A stretch of 64,000 nt of DNA, from assembly GCA_032334235.1 (NCBI GenBank), contig JAVSGI010000005.1:558001-622000 (forward strand), given 5' to 3'. Source of the stretch: Paracoccaceae bacterium Fryx2. Its GTDB lineage: Bacteria; Pseudomonadota; Alphaproteobacteria; Rhodobacterales; Rhodobacteraceae. Position numbers and translations under genes: made by a program. Every line of letters begins with the position of its first letter. The first letter of the stretch is position 1. The notes under the pieces were generated by a model. It had not been told where the DNA came from. It searched no databases and worked only from the letters and a program-made list of their open reading frames with translations. Positions 1-9,535 of the stretch are shown here, one piece after another.

Positions 1-1
1 C

Positions 2-2173
2 TTCTGGCGGATGGGCCCCACCGGACCCTGCGGCCCCTGCACCGAGATATTCTACGACCATGGCGACAGCATCTGGGGCGGCCCGCCGGGCAGCGCCGAT
101 CAGGATGGCGACCGCTTCATCGAGATCTGGAACCTGGTGTTCATGCAGAACGAGCAGTTCGCCGATGGCACCATGGTCCCGCTGCCCAAGCAGAGCATCG
201 ACACCGGCATGGGGCTGGAGCGGATCGGGGCGCTGTTGCAGGGCAAGCACGACAACTACGACACCGACCTGATGCGCAGCCTGATCGAGGCTTCGGCACA
301 CGCGACCTCGACCGACCCCGACGGGCCGGGCAAGACGCACCACCGGGTGATCGCCGACCACCTGCGCTCGACCTCGTTCCTGATCGCCGACGGGGTGATG
401 CCGTCGAACGAGGGGCGCGGTTATGTGTTGCGGCGCATCATGCGGCGGGCAATGCGCCACGCGCATCAGCTGGGCGCGCAGGACCCGGTGATGCACCGTC
501 TGGTGCCCGCGCTGGTGCGGCAGATGGGGGCGGCCTATCCCGAACTCGTGCGGGCGCAGGCGCTGATCGAGGAAACGCTGCGGCTGGAAGAAACCCGTTT
601 CCGCCAGACGCTGGAGCGGGGCCTGCATCTGCTGGCCGACGAGGTGGCGCGGATTCCGGAAGGCGCGGCGCTGCCGGGTGGCGCGGCGTTCAAGCTTTAC
701 GACACCTATGGTTTTCCGCTCGATCTGACGCAGGACGCGCTGCGTGAACAGGGGCGAACGGTGGACATTGCGGGCTTTGACGCGGCGATGGCGGAACAGA
801 AGGCCAAGGCGCGCGCCTCCTGGGCTGGTTCGGGCGAAACCGGCGATGCTGCGATCTGGTATCAGGTGTCCGAGGACCACGGCCCGTCGGAGTTTCTGGG
901 CTACGATACCGAGGCGGCCGAGGGTCAGGTGCTGGCGCTGATGGTCGATGGTGCGCCTGCGAAAACAGCCGACGGCAAGGTGCAGATCGTGGTCAACCAG
1001 ACACCATTCTATGCCGAAAGCGGCGGGCAGGTCGGTGATCGGGGCTGGATACGGACCGAGACCGGCACGGCCGCCGTGTCCGACACGCGCAAGGCCGCGG
1101 GTGTGATCATCCATGTGGCCGAACTGATCGAGGGCACGATCGCCCTTGGCCAGCCCGCCAAGTTGGAGGTCGATCACCGCAACCGCGCCGCGATCCGGGC
1201 CAACCACTCCGCGACCCATCTCCTGAACGAGGCGCTGCGGCGCGCGCTTGGCGACCATGTGGCACAGCGCGGGTCGCTGAACGCGCACGACCGTCTGCGG
1301 TTCGATTTCAGCCATTCCAAGGCGCTGACGGCCGAGGAACGGGCGCAGGTGGAGGCCGAGGTCAACAGCTTCATCCGGCAGAACGGTCCGGTCGAAACCC
1401 GGGTTATGACACCCGATGATGCCCGCAGCCTTGGCGCGCAGGCGCTGTTCGGCGAGAAATACGGCGACGAGGTGCGGGTTGTGTCGATGGGCGTGCAGCC
1501 CGGGTCGGGCAAGGGCAGCGACGGCAAGACCTATTCGCTGGAGCTGTGCGGCGGCACCCATGTCGGGCGGCTGGGCGAGATCGGGTCGTTCCTGATCCTG
1601 TCGGAAAGCGCGTCCGCCTCGGGCATCCGGCGGATCGAGGCGATCACCGGCGAGGGCGTGCTGCGCGACGTGCGCGAGAACTACGCCCATCTTGAGGCGG
1701 CGAGTGCGGCGCTCGGGGCGGTTCCGGCCGAGCTTGCGGCGCGGATCAGGCTGCTGATGGCCGAACGCAAGGCGTTGCAGAACGAGGTGGCGCAACTGCG
1801 TCGCGAGGTGGCGATGGGCGGCGGCGGGGCCGGACCCGAGGCCCGCGAGATCGGCGGGGTCAAATTCATGGCGCAGGTGCTGACCGGGGTTTCCGGCAAG
1901 GATCTGCCGGGGCTGATCGACGAGATGAAGCTGCGGCTCGGCTCGGGTGCTGTGCTGCTGATCGCCGACACGGGCGGCAAGCCTGCGGTGGCGGCGGGGG
2001 TCACGGCGGACCTGACGGGCCGGCTGTCGGCGGTGACGCTGGTCAAGGCGGCGGCCGAGGCGATGGGCGGCAAGGGCGGCGGTGGCCGGGCCGACATGGC
2101 GCAGGCCGGGGGTGCCGACATCGCGCTGGCCGATGCGGCGATTGCGGCGGCCGAAGCCGCGATGGTGGCGTGA
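2..2173 (+). CDS. alaS: Alanyl-tRNA synthetase, 3' part (5' end outside window)
   Basis: Charges tRNA-Ala with alanine in the cytoplasm. The reading frame is open from base 2, so the gene starts before the window. About 723 residues are present of a usual ~880, and the first part of the aminoacylation core is missing. Visible landmarks are the catalytic-domain stretch around GMGLERI, the editing-domain zinc motifs HSATHLL (about residue 400) and CGGTH (about residue 515), and a C-terminal C-Ala-like region ending in Gly/Ala-rich sequence ([16 protein letters not shown]). The TGA stop overlaps the ATG of the DUF1330 gene, so the two are probably translationally coupled. Confidence 0.97.
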   Translation, partial: FWRMGPTGPCGPCTEIFYDHGDSIWGGPPGSADQDGDRFIEIWNLVFMQNEQFADGTMVPLPKQSIDTGMGLERIGALLQGKHDNYDTDLMRSLIEASAHATSTDPDGPGKTHHRVIADHLRSTSFLIADGVMPSNEGRGYVLRRIMRRAMRHAHQLGAQDPVMHRLVPALVRQMGAAYPELVRAQALIEETLRLEETRFRQTLERGLHLLADEVARIPEGAALPGGAAFKLYDTYGFPLDLTQDALREQGRTVDIAGFDAAMAEQKAKARASWAGSGETGDAAIWYQVSEDHGPSEFLGYDTEAAEGQVLALMVDGAPAKTADGKVQIVVNQTPFYAESGGQVGDRGWIRTETGTAAVSDTRKAAGVIIHVAELIEGTIALGQPAKLEVDHRNRAAIRANHSATHLLNEALRRALGDHVAQRGSLNAHDRLRFDFSHSKALTAEERAQVEAEVNSFIRQNGPVETRVMTPDDARSLGAQALFGEKYGDEVRVVSMGVQPGSGKGSDGKTYSLELCGGTHVGRLGEIGSFLILSESASASGIRRIEAITGEGVLRDVRENYAHLEAASAALGAVPAELAARIRLLMAERKALQNEVAQLRREVAMGGGGAGPEAREIGGVKFMAQVLTGVSGKDLPGLIDEMKLRLGSGAVLLIADTGGKPAVAAGVTADLTGRLSAVTLVKAAAEAMGGKGGGGRADMAQAGGADIALADAAIAAAEAAMVA

Positions 2174-2463
2174 TGCCGACCGCGCTTTGGATCGCCCATG
2201 TGCTGGTGACGGATGCCGAGGCCTACGGCCGCTATGCCAAGGCGGCGGGCCCGGCGATTGCCGCGCATGGCGGCGTGTTCCTTGCACGCGGCGGGCGGCA
2301 TGTGCAACTGGAAGGCAACGACCGGCCGCGCAATGTGGTGGCGCGCTTTCCCAGCCTTGAAGCCGGGGTGGCCTGCTATCATTCGGCCGAGTATCAGGCG
2401 GCGCTTGCGCATGCCAAGGGAGCCTCGGTCCGCGACCTGTGCGTGGTGGAAGAGGCCGAATAG
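2173..2463 (+). CDS. DUF1330 family protein
   Basis: A 96-residue protein with the pattern of the DUF1330 family, a dimeric ferredoxin-like (Dabb-type) fold of unknown function: an N-terminal beta strand (ALWIAHVLVTD), an AYGRYAKAAGPAI helix, then RPRNVVARFPSLEAGVACY and a YQAALAHAK helix. The ATG is taken inside a TGATG overlap with the alaS stop; an in-frame GTG lies one codon upstream. This coupling suggests co-transcription with alaS, but no functional link to translation can be claimed. Confidence 0.85.
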   Translation: MPTALWIAHVLVTDAEAYGRYAKAAGPAIAAHGGVFLARGGRHVQLEGNDRPRNVVARFPSLEAGVACYHSAEYQAALAHAKGASVRDLCVVEEAE

Positions 2464-2470
2464 CGCCGGG

Positions 2471-2938
2471 TCAGAGCGGCAGGGCGGTGGTGTCCTTGAT
2501 CTCCTCCATCACGAAGCTGGCGGAAACGTCGTGCAGGTCCACCCGGCGCACCAGTTCCTGATAGAGCCTGTCATAGGCCTTCACGTCCGCCACGCGGGCA
2601 CGGATCAGGTAATCCAGATCGCCGCTCATGCGGTATGCGCCCAGGATGTCGGGCATGTCGCGCGTCGCCTGCGCGAAACGGTCCAGCCAGTCGGGCGTGT
2701 GGCGGTCGGTGCGGATCAGCATGAAGACCGTCAGCCCCAGCCCGACAGCCTCGGGGTCGAGCAGCGCCACCCGCGCGCGGATCACCCCCGATGCCTCCAG
2801 CGCCTTGACCCGCCGCCACACCGCGTTGCGCGACAGGCCGACCCTTTCGCCAAGATCCTCCAGCGCCAGCGAGGCGTCGGTTTGCAAGAGGCCGAGAATG
2901 CGGCGGTCGAGATGGTCGAGTATCTGCATGGCAGCCAT
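2471..2938 (-). CDS. Lrp/AsnC family transcriptional regulator
   Basis: A 155-residue regulator with an N-terminal winged helix-turn-helix (LDRRILGLLQTDASLALEDL, then LSRNAVWRRVKALEASGVI) and a C-terminal ligand-binding RAM/AsnC domain (DILGAYRMSGDLDYLIRARV). Members sense amino acids and act as DNA-wrapping oligomers. The open frame extends far upstream, but that extension is antisense to the amidotransferase gene. The start is ATG at 2938, with ATG 2929 as the alternative; neither has a strong Shine-Dalgarno sequence. It diverges from the amidotransferase gene, and a perfect palindrome in the gap could be its operator. Confidence 0.9.
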   Translation of the reverse strand: MAAMQILDHLDRRILGLLQTDASLALEDLGERVGLSRNAVWRRVKALEASGVIRARVALLDPEAVGLGLTVFMLIRTDRHTPDWLDRFAQATRDMPDILGAYRMSGDLDYLIRARVADVKAYDRLYQELVRRVDLHDVSASFVMEEIKDTTALPL

Positions 2939-2944
2939 TTTTGT

Positions 2945-2957
2945 GGGAAACTTTCCC
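2945..2957. promoter_or_regulatory. Perfect palindrome in Lrp/amidotransferase intergenic region
   Basis: GGGAAACTTTCCC is a 13-base perfect dyad in the 129-base divergent gap, seven bases upstream of the Lrp start codon. Its position suits an autoregulatory operator. It does not closely match a binding motif I know, so the assignment is inference. Confidence 0.35.
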
Positions 2958-3067
2958 GAAAGTAAAGCCGGATCGGCAACAGAACCCGCGTGCAATGGCC
3001 GGGATTTCTTTCTATCATGGCCGGACAGGTCATTCGGCGCCGGTCGGGCGCGCAAGGGGTGTTGCAG

Positions 3068-3865
3068 ATGTGTCGTTGGGCCGCCTATATCGGCGCGCCG
3101 ATCTTTCTGGAAGAGATCGTCAGTCGGCCGGGTCATTCGCTGATCCACCAGAGCCATTGTGCCACGCAATGCCACAGCGCGATCAATGCCGACGGGTTCG
3201 GCATCGCCTGGTATGCCGACCGGCCCGACCCGGGGCTTTACCGCGACGTGATGCCGGCCTGGTCGGACCCCAATCTGCGCAGCCTGACGGCGCAGGTGCG
3301 ATCGGGGCTGTTTCTGGCGCATGTCCGCGCCTCGACCGGCACGGCCACCAGCCGGAACAACTGCCACCCCTTCACCTGGGGGCGGTGGAGCTTCATGCAC
3401 AACGGTCAGGTCGGGGGCTACGAGACCTTCCGCCGCGACGCCGACATGATGATTCCCGAGACGCTTTACCCGCACCGCAAGGGCGCCACCGACAGCGAGG
3501 CGCTGTTTCTGGTGGCGGTGGCCGAGGGGCTGGAGGATGACCCCTGCGGCGCGCTGCTGCGGGCGGTGCGGCGCCTCGAGGCGCTGAGCCGGGCCAAGGG
3601 CTGCGGGCCGCACATGCGACTGACGGCGGCGCTGTCTGACGGGCAGCGGCTTTACGCCGTGCGCTATGCCACCGACGATCTGGCGCCGACGCTGTATCAC
3701 CGCTGGTCGGATACGCGCTCGGGCCGGGCGGTGGTGTCGGAACCGCTGGAGGCGGACCAGACCGGATGGGAGATGGTGCCGTCGGGGTCGTTCTGCACCT
3801 TCGAGGGCGACCGGGTGCGCGTGGACCGCTTCGACCCGGCGTGGATGCCTGCGGCGGCGGAATGA
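3068..3865 (+). CDS. Class II glutamine amidotransferase
   Basis: A 265-residue protein of the YafJ/EgtC-like group of N-terminal-nucleophile glutamine amidotransferases. The start is set by the family: Met is removed to expose Cys2 (MCRWAAYIGAPIFLEEI). Other family features are the NADGFGIAWY loop, HVRASTGT, NCHPFTWGRWSFMHNG with the oxyanion-region Asn-Gly, and TDSEALF. The acceptor substrate is unknown. EgtC-type ergothioneine function is unlikely because no egt genes lie nearby. A GTG/ATG extension upstream would bury Cys2 and was rejected. Confidence 0.88.
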   Translation: MCRWAAYIGAPIFLEEIVSRPGHSLIHQSHCATQCHSAINADGFGIAWYADRPDPGLYRDVMPAWSDPNLRSLTAQVRSGLFLAHVRASTGTATSRNNCHPFTWGRWSFMHNGQVGGYETFRRDADMMIPETLYPHRKGATDSEALFLVAVAEGLEDDPCGALLRAVRRLEALSRAKGCGPHMRLTAALSDGQRLYAVRYATDDLAPTLYHRWSDTRSGRAVVSEPLEADQTGWEMVPSGSFCTFEGDRVRVDRFDPAWMPAAAE

Positions 3866-3869
3866 AGAA

Positions 3870-3893
3870 GGGCCGCACCCGAAGGTGCGGCCC
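3870..3893. terminator. Bidirectional terminator between amidotransferase gene and typA
   Basis: GGGCCGCACC, loop CGAA, GGTGCGGCCC: a 10-bp perfect stem placed between two convergent genes. On the minus strand it is followed by TTCTTCATT, so it suits typA best. Confidence 0.75.
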
Positions 3894-3899
3894 GTTCGG

Positions 3900-5717
3900 T
3901 CAGCCCGCGCGCGACTGGCGCTTGCGTTCGTTGGGATCAAGGTAGCGTTTGCGCATCCGCACGGATTTCGGCGTGACCTCGACCAGTTCGTCGTCGTCGA
4001 TATAGGCAATCGCTTGTTCCAGCGACAGGCGCACCGGCGTCGTCAGCCGCACCGCCTCGTCGGTGCCGGAGGCCCGCACGTTGGTCAGCTGCTTGCCCTT
4101 CAGCGGGTTCACTTCCAGATCGTTGTCTCGGTTGTGCTCGCCGATGATCATGCCGGTGTAGACCGCTTCCTGCACGCCGATGAAGAAGTGGCCGCGGTCT
4201 TCCAGCTTCCACATCGCATAGGCAACCGAGACGCCGCTTTCCATCGAGATCAGCACGCCCGCGCGGCGGCCCTCGATCGGGCCCTTGTGCGGCGCCCAGG
4301 TGTGGAACACCCGGTTCAGCACGCCGGTGCCGCGCGTGTCGGTCATGAACTGACCATGGTAGCCGATCAGCCCACGCGAGGGCACATGCGCGATGATCCG
4401 GGTCTTGCCGACGCCGGCCGGCTTCATCTCGATCAGGTCGCCCTTGCGCGGCCCGGTGATCTTTTCGATCACGGCGCCGGTGTATTCGTCATCCACGTCG
4501 ATGGTGACTTCCTCGATCGGTTCGCAGCGCACCCCGTCAACGTCCTGGAACAGCACGCGTGGGCGCGAGATCGACAGCTCGAACCCCTCGCGGCGCATGT
4601 TCTCGATCAGCACGCCCATCTGCAATTCGCCGCGGCCGGCAACCTCGAAGGCGTCGCCGCCCGGCGTGTCGCTGACCTTGATCGCCACGTTGATCTCGGC
4701 TTCCTTCATCAGGCGTTCGCGGATCACGCGCGACTGCACCTTCGATCCATCCTTGCCCGCGAGCGGGCTGTCGTTGATGCCGAAAGTGACAGAGATGGTC
4801 GGCGGGTCGATCGGCTGCGCGGGCAGGGCGGTCTCGACCTCCAGCGCGCAGAGCGTGTCGGCCACGGTGGCCTTCGACATGCCGGACAGCGTGACGATAT
4901 CGCCCGCTTCGGCGAGGTCGATCGGAGATTGCGACAGGCCGCGGAAGGCCAGCACCTTCGACACGCGGAACTGTTCGAGCTTTTCGCCGTTGCGGCTCAG
5001 CGCCTTGATGGTATCGCCCGCTTTCAGCGTGCCAGCCTCGACCCGGCCGGTCAGGATGCGGCCGATGAAGGGGTCGGCCGACAGGGTGGTGGCCAGCATC
5101 TGGAACGGCTCGTCGCGGCGCGAAAGCTGCGCCGGTTGCGGCACATGGCGCAGCACCAGATCGTAAAGCGCCGACAGGTCCTTGCGCGGGCCGTCGAGCG
5201 TCTCGTCCGCCCACCCGGCGCGGCCAGAGGCGTAAAGCACCGGGAAATCAAGCTGATCGTCGTCGGCGCCGAGGTTTGCGAACAGGTCGAACACCTCGTT
5301 CAGGGCGCGGTCGGGTTCGGCGTCGGGCTTGTCGACCTTGTTCAGCACCACGATGGGCCGCAGCCCCAGCGCCAGCGCCTTGGAGGTGACGAACTTGGTC
5401 TGCGGCATCGGGCCTTCGGCGGCATCGACCAGCAGCACCACGCCATCGACCATCGACAGGATCCGTTCGACCTCGCCGCCGAAATCGGCGTGGCCGGGGG
5501 TATCGACGATGTTGATCCGCATCCCGCCCCATTCGAGCGAGGTGCATTTGGCAAGGATGGTGATGCCGCGCTCGCGCTCGATATCGTTGCTGTCCATCGC
5601 GCGTTCGGCGACGGCCTGGTTGTCACGGAAGGCACCGGACTGTTTCAGCAGCTCGTCCACCAATGTGGTCTTGCCATGGTCCACATGCGCGATGATGGCG
5701 ATGTTGCGAAGCTCCAT
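3900..5717 (-). CDS. typA: Translational GTPase TypA/BipA
   Basis: A 605-residue ribosome-associated GTPase that acts in ribosome biogenesis and stress adaptation. The G domain is N-terminal, with G1 [10 protein letters not shown]3 DTPGHADF and G4 NKVDKPDA. An EF-Tu-like domain II, the EF-G-like domains III and V ([17 protein letters not shown]) and the BipA-specific C-terminal domain (GFEL to [13 protein letters not shown]) follow. Length is normal. I take the ATG giving MELRNIAII; a TTG six codons upstream is open but unnecessary. It converges on the amidotransferase gene across a shared hairpin. Confidence 0.97.
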   Translation of the reverse strand: MELRNIAIIAHVDHGKTTLVDELLKQSGAFRDNQAVAERAMDSNDIERERGITILAKCTSLEWGGMRINIVDTPGHADFGGEVERILSMVDGVVLLVDAAEGPMPQTKFVTSKALALGLRPIVVLNKVDKPDAEPDRALNEVFDLFANLGADDDQLDFPVLYASGRAGWADETLDGPRKDLSALYDLVLRHVPQPAQLSRRDEPFQMLATTLSADPFIGRILTGRVEAGTLKAGDTIKALSRNGEKLEQFRVSKVLAFRGLSQSPIDLAEAGDIVTLSGMSKATVADTLCALEVETALPAQPIDPPTISVTFGINDSPLAGKDGSKVQSRVIRERLMKEAEINVAIKVSDTPGGDAFEVAGRGELQMGVLIENMRREGFELSISRPRVLFQDVDGVRCEPIEEVTIDVDDEYTGAVIEKITGPRKGDLIEMKPAGVGKTRIIAHVPSRGLIGYHGQFMTDTRGTGVLNRVFHTWAPHKGPIEGRRAGVLISMESGVSVAYAMWKLEDRGHFFIGVQEAVYTGMIIGEHNRDNDLEVNPLKGKQLTNVRASGTDEAVRLTTPVRLSLEQAIAYIDDDELVEVTPKSVRMRKRYLDPNERKRQSRAG

Positions 5718-5853
5718 CGGGAGGGTCTCTTTCAATTGATCTGATGTTGGGGCGGCGTTACAGCAGCATGGCCGGAATTGCCAGTGCCGATTGCGTCCCG
5801 CCCCCGTGCGGCGTGCGGATTTGTGCGAAACCCCGGCGGCGGGGGCGTTCGGG

Positions 5854-6471
5854 TCAGGTGGCGGTGTATCGGTCGCGCCGGTGGTTGATCGCGATCACCA
5901 GATTGACCACCAGCGCGCCAAGGAACGACAGCGCCACCGACGGCACGTCTCGGACCAGAAGGGCCACCGAGAACAGCGCGGCGTCGAACAGAAGCTGGGT
6001 ATAGCCCGCACGAAAGCCGGTGCGGTCCTGCAGGGCCAGCGCCACGATGCCGACGCCGCCAAGGCTCGCCCCGTGGCGGAACAGCGCCAGCAGCGCCGAA
6101 CCCGACACCGCCCCGAACAGGACCGCGCCGAACACCGGGTTCAGGCTGGCAAAGCTGACCCAGTCCGGAATCACCATGCTGAGGCCCGACAGCAGCGCCA
6201 CCGCGAGGAAGGTCTTGACGGTGAAGGCCAGCCCCATGCGCCGGTAGCCGATCCAGTAGAACGGCAGGTTGATCGCGAAGAATACCAGACCGAAGCTGAG
6301 CCCGGTGGCATAGGAGATCAGCACCGCCAGCCCAGCCGTCTGGCCGGTGACAAGACCGAGATGGGTCAGGATGGTGATGCCGAAGGCGGCCATGGTGGCG
6401 CCGTAGGCAATGCCCTGGGCATCGTCGAGCAGGCTGTGGGCGGGGGAAAGGGGGCGCGTGGCGTCGGGCAT
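5854..6471 (-). CDS. YitT family membrane protein
   Basis: A 205-residue protein with about five or six hydrophobic segments (GIAYGATMAAFGITIL, AVLISYATGLSFGLVFFAIN, FLAVALLSGLSMVI, LFGAVSGSALLALF, LFSVALLV, FLGALVVNLVIAI), matching the YitT/DUF161 transmembrane unit. It lacks the C-terminal cytoplasmic DUF2179 domain of longer relatives. Function is unknown. It lies between typA and icd on the same strand, with 136 bases separating it from the typA start. Confidence 0.8.
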   Translation of the reverse strand: MPDATRPLSPAHSLLDDAQGIAYGATMAAFGITILTHLGLVTGQTAGLAVLISYATGLSFGLVFFAINLPFYWIGYRRMGLAFTVKTFLAVALLSGLSMVIPDWVSFASLNPVFGAVLFGAVSGSALLALFRHGASLGGVGIVALALQDRTGFRAGYTQLLFDAALFSVALLVRDVPSVALSFLGALVVNLVIAINHRRDRYTAT

Positions 6472-6559
6472 CGATCTTTTCGGCTGACGCCGGGGGTTTC
6501 ACACCCCCGGACCCCCGTGGGATATTTGTGCAAAGATGAAAGCGCAAGGGGAGGTGTTC

Positions 6560-6580
6560 GGGGCGGCTTCATGCCGCCCC
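6560..6580 (-). terminator. Probable icd terminator
   Basis: GGGGCGGC, loop TTCAT, GCCGCCCC lies directly after the icd stop on the minus strand. The stem is perfect (8 bp), but the downstream T-tract is weak. Confidence 0.55.
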
Positions 6581-6588
6581 GGGTCGGG

Positions 6589-7803
6589 TCAGCCCTTCAG
6601 GGCCTTGTTCAGGTATTCGTCGACCTTTTCGAGGTAACCGATCGTGGTCAGCCATTTCTGGTCGGGGCCGACCAGCAGGGCCAGATCCTTGGTCATGTGG
6701 CCGTCCTCGACGGTGGCGACCGTGACGCGTTCCAGCGTTTCTGCAAAGCGGGCCAGTTCGGCGTTGCCGTCGAGCTTGGCGCGGTGGCGCAGGCCGCCGG
6801 TCCAGGCGTAGATCGAGGCGATCGAGTTGGTCGAGGTCGCCTTGCCCTGCTGGTGCTGGCGGTAGTGGCGGGTGACAGTGCCATGCGCCGCCTCTGCCTC
6901 GACGGTCTGGCCGTCGGGGGTCATCAGGACGGAGGTCATCAGCCCGAGGCTGCCGAAGCCCTGCGCCACGGTGTCGGACTGCACGTCGCCGTCGTAGTTC
7001 TTGCAGGCCCAGACATAGCCGCCCGACCATTTCATCGCGCTTGCCACCATGTCGTCGATCAGGCGGTGTTCGTAGGTGATGCCTGCCTTCTTGAACTGGT
7101 CTTCGAATTCGGCCTCGTAGATCGTCTGGAAAATGTCCTTGAAGCGGCCGTCGTAGACCTTGAGGATGGTGTTCTTGGTCGACAGGTACACCGGCCAGCC
7201 GAGGTTCAGCCCGTAGTTCAGCGAGGCGCGGGCGAAGTCGGCGATGGAATCGTCAAGGTTGTACATGCCCATGAACACGCCGGCCGAAGGGGCCTCGTAG
7301 ACCTCGCGCTCGATGGTGGTGCCGTCCTCGCCGACGAATTTCATCGTCAGTTTGCCCTTGCCGGGAAAGCGGAAATCGGTGGCCTTGTACTGGTCGCCGA
7401 AGGCATGGCGGCCGACCACGATCGGCTGCGTCCAGCCCGGCACGAGGCGCGGCACGTTGCGGCAGATGATCGGCTGGCGGAAGATCACGCCGCCGAGGAT
7501 GTTGCGGATGGTGCCGTTAGGCGATTTCCACATCTGCTTCAGGCCGAATTCCTCGACCCGCTGCTCGTCCGGCGTGATGGTGGCGCATTTGACGCCCACG
7601 CCGTACTTCTTGATCGCATGAGCCGCGTCGATCGTGATCTGGTCGTTGGTGCGGTCGCGTTCCTCGATGCCGAGATCGTAGTATTTCAGATCGATGTCGA
7701 GATAGGGCAGGATCAGCTTCTGCTTGATGAAATCCCAGATGATCCGGGTCATCTCGTCGCCGTCAAGCTCTACCACCGGGTTCGCGACTTTGATCTTCGA
7801 CAT
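6589..7803 (-). CDS. icd: NADP-dependent isocitrate dehydrogenase
   Basis: A 404-residue TCA-cycle enzyme oxidising isocitrate to 2-oxoglutarate with NADP. It belongs to the eukaryote-like dimeric IDH subfamily usual in alphaproteobacteria: [21 protein letters not shown] at the start, KSPNGTIRN substrate loop (Ser/Asn ligands), and the metal-site region [18 protein letters not shown]. Further family sequence is [16 protein letters not shown]. Length is typical. The upstream gap is 108 bases and a hairpin follows the stop. Confidence 0.97.
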   Translation of the reverse strand: MSKIKVANPVVELDGDEMTRIIWDFIKQKLILPYLDIDLKYYDLGIEERDRTNDQITIDAAHAIKKYGVGVKCATITPDEQRVEEFGLKQMWKSPNGTIRNILGGVIFRQPIICRNVPRLVPGWTQPIVVGRHAFGDQYKATDFRFPGKGKLTMKFVGEDGTTIEREVYEAPSAGVFMGMYNLDDSIADFARASLNYGLNLGWPVYLSTKNTILKVYDGRFKDIFQTIYEAEFEDQFKKAGITYEHRLIDDMVASAMKWSGGYVWACKNYDGDVQSDTVAQGFGSLGLMTSVLMTPDGQTVEAEAAHGTVTRHYRQHQQGKATSTNSIASIYAWTGGLRHRAKLDGNAELARFAETLERVTVATVEDGHMTKDLALLVGPDQKWLTTIGYLEKVDEYLNKALKG

Positions 7804-7911
7804 GCGGGCCTCTTGGGTTGGGGTTGGGGATTCGGACTGGGGTGTTCATAACGGAAACCGAGGCCGCGGGAAAGGTGGTATGCGATGGCATACCGAAAAT
7901 GTCGCGGGCCA

Positions 7912-8499
7912 TCAGGGGCCGAAGTAGGCCTCGGTGCGGGCGCGGACCCAGGCCCAGAGGTCGGGGGCGCCGCGGGCGACCCTGGTTCCGACCCGGGACT
8001 CGAGTTGTTCGGCGGTGACGGAATAGGTCGCCCAGGTGCCGCCGCCACTGGCGATGTTGTGCATCACCGGCTGCACCCGGTCGAGCGCCTTGGCGAACAC
8101 CGCGTCGGGGGTGGCCGCGGCCTCGAACTCCTCCCACAGCGCGCGCAGGTCGCGGGCAAGGTCGGGCGGCAGCAGGCCGAAGATGCGGTCGGCGGCGCGG
8201 GCCTCGGCGGCGGCGGTGCCGGGCGAGCCGTGGGCGGAGCCGTTCTGCGCATGGATCGGCACGTCGCCGGTGTCGATCTCGACCAGATCATGCAGGATCA
8301 GCATGCGGATCACCCGGTTGATGTCGACCCCTGGTGCTGCGTGGTCTGCCAGCACCAGCGCGTAAAGCGCCAGATGCCAGGAATGCTCGCCCGAATTCTC
8401 GCGCCGCGACCCGTCGCAGAGCGTGGTGGCGCGCAGCACGGACTTCAGCTTGTCGGCCTCGGTCAGGAAGGCGAACTGGGCGGCAAGCCGGTCGGTCAC
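7912..8499 (-). CDS. HD domain hydrolase (YfbR/HDDC2-like)
   Basis: A 195-residue HD-fold phosphohydrolase. Metal-ligand motifs are His in ENSGEHSWHLALYAL, the His-Asp pair in LILHDLVEIDTGDVP, and an Asp in ALDRVQPVMHN. Proteins of this size and pattern are usually 5'-deoxynucleotidases or related nucleotide hydrolases; the substrate here is inference. The start codon overlaps the stop of the 75-residue gene upstream by four bases, so the two form one unit. Confidence 0.85.
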   Translation of the reverse strand: MTDRLAAQFAFLTEADKLKSVLRATTLCDGSRRENSGEHSWHLALYALVLADHAAPGVDINRVIRMLILHDLVEIDTGDVPIHAQNGSAHGSPGTAAAEARAADRIFGLLPPDLARDLRALWEEFEAAATPDAVFAKALDRVQPVMHNIASGGGTWATYSVTAEQLESRVGTRVARGAPDLWAWVRARTEAYFGP

Positions 8500-8723
8500 G
8501 CCTTGCGCACCCGGGCGGCGGCCAGCCTGTCGTCGAGGAAGCGGCGGGCGCGGCGTTCCGAGATCCGCACCTTGACACTGGTCATGAAGGCTTCCTGCGT
8601 GGTGGACGAGGTGGCGATCAGGATCTTCGAGACCTGATCGACCAGCGTGTCGTCGCCAAGTTCGTCCATCGCCGCGATCACGTCGCGGGCCAGCGCATCG
8701 GCAAGGTCTTCGGCGATGCCCAT
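8496..8723 (-). CDS. Conserved-looking small protein, function unknown
   Basis: A 75-residue soluble, probably all-helical protein (MGIAEDLADALARDVIAAMD, then a C-terminal Arg-rich tail RRARRFLDDRLAAARVRKA). I do not recognise a domain. Reality is supported by the four-base overlap with the HD hydrolase downstream and by the short gap (6 bases) to the hydrolase gene upstream. All three genes run in one direction and are likely co-transcribed. Confidence 0.65.
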   Translation of the reverse strand: MGIAEDLADALARDVIAAMDELGDDTLVDQVSKILIATSSTTQEAFMTSVKVRISERRARRFLDDRLAAARVRKA

Positions 8724-8729
8724 GGCGCG

Positions 8730-9389
8730 CTACCGCGTGACCTCGGTCAGCCGCCGCTTCACATAGTCGGAAACGGTGCCGATCATCGGCTTCATGTGCG
8801 CCTCGTCATCCTTGAAGAAGTGGTCGGCACCTTCGATCTGGGTATGGGTGATCGTGATACCCTTCTGTTCGTGCAGCTTGTTCACCAGGCCGACGGTGTC
8901 CTTCGGCTGCGCCACGCGGTCGGCGGTGCCGTTGATGATCAGCCCCGAAGCCGGGCAGGGCGCGAGGAAGCTGAAATCATACATGTTGGCGGGCGGCGCG
9001 ACCGAGATGAAGCCGGTGATTTCCGGGCGGCGCATCAGCAGTTGCATCCCGATCCAGGCCCCGAAGGAAAAGCCCGCGACCCAGCAATGCTTGGCGTTCT
9101 GGTTCATCGACTGCAGGTAATCCAGCGCCGAGGCGGCGTCGGACAACTCGCCGATGCCCATGTCGTATTCGCCCTGGCTGCGCCCGACGCCGCGGAAGTT
9201 GAACCGAAGCACGGTGAAGCCAAGGTTGTAGAAAGCATAGTGCAGGTTGTAGACGACCTTGTTGTTCATCGTGCCGCCGAATTGCGGATGGGGGTGCAGC
9301 ACGATGGCAATGGGGGCGTCGCGGTCCTTTTGCGGATGGTAGCGGCCTTCGAGCCGACCCTCTGGGCCTGCGAAAATAACTTCGGGCAT
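8730..9389 (-). CDS. Alpha/beta hydrolase
   Basis: A 219-residue cytoplasmic alpha/beta hydrolase. Features are the HPHPQFGGTMNN oxyanion-region signature of a widespread proteobacterial subgroup, the nucleophile elbow GFSFGAW, an acid region SGLIINGTADRVAQP and the catalytic His in GADHFF. The start is ATG 9389, preceded by GGAAAGAGA; an in-frame upstream extension lacks family sequence. It diverges from iscR, so the gap holds promoters for both. The substrate is unknown. Confidence 0.88.
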   Translation of the reverse strand: MPEVIFAGPEGRLEGRYHPQKDRDAPIAIVLHPHPQFGGTMNNKVVYNLHYAFYNLGFTVLRFNFRGVGRSQGEYDMGIGELSDAASALDYLQSMNQNAKHCWVAGFSFGAWIGMQLLMRRPEITGFISVAPPANMYDFSFLAPCPASGLIINGTADRVAQPKDTVGLVNKLHEQKGITITHTQIEGADHFFKDDEAHMKPMIGTVSDYVKRRLTEVTR

Positions 9390-9441
9390 GGCGCCTGTCT
9401 CTTTCCTTCCGGGCGATTTGGTGACAAATTCGCTCGGACAA

Positions 9442-9458
9442 CTTAGAACACTTCCAAA
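9442..9458. promoter_or_regulatory. Candidate Irr (ICE-type) operator upstream of iscR-suf
   Basis: CTTAGAA-CAC-TTCCAAA matches 12 of the 14 specified bases of the ICE motif TTTAGAA-N3-TTCTAAA, known for the alphaproteobacterial iron/haem regulator Irr. It lies 78 bases upstream of the iscR start codon, in the divergent gap with the hydrolase gene. The match is seen; regulation by Irr is inference. Confidence 0.5.
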
Positions 9459-9535
9459 CGCGGCTTTTGCCGCATGGACTCGTCGTGAGTTAAGCGGCCT
9501 GCTGCTTGACGTCAATGGAATTGGAGATCGCAGCC

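Noticed and set aside
2471-4009. A 512-residue minus-strand frame that would fuse the Lrp regulator to a long upstream extension
   Set aside because: The extension is antisense to the amidotransferase gene and has low-complexity Arg/Pro/His sequence; only the last ~155 residues are Lrp-like.
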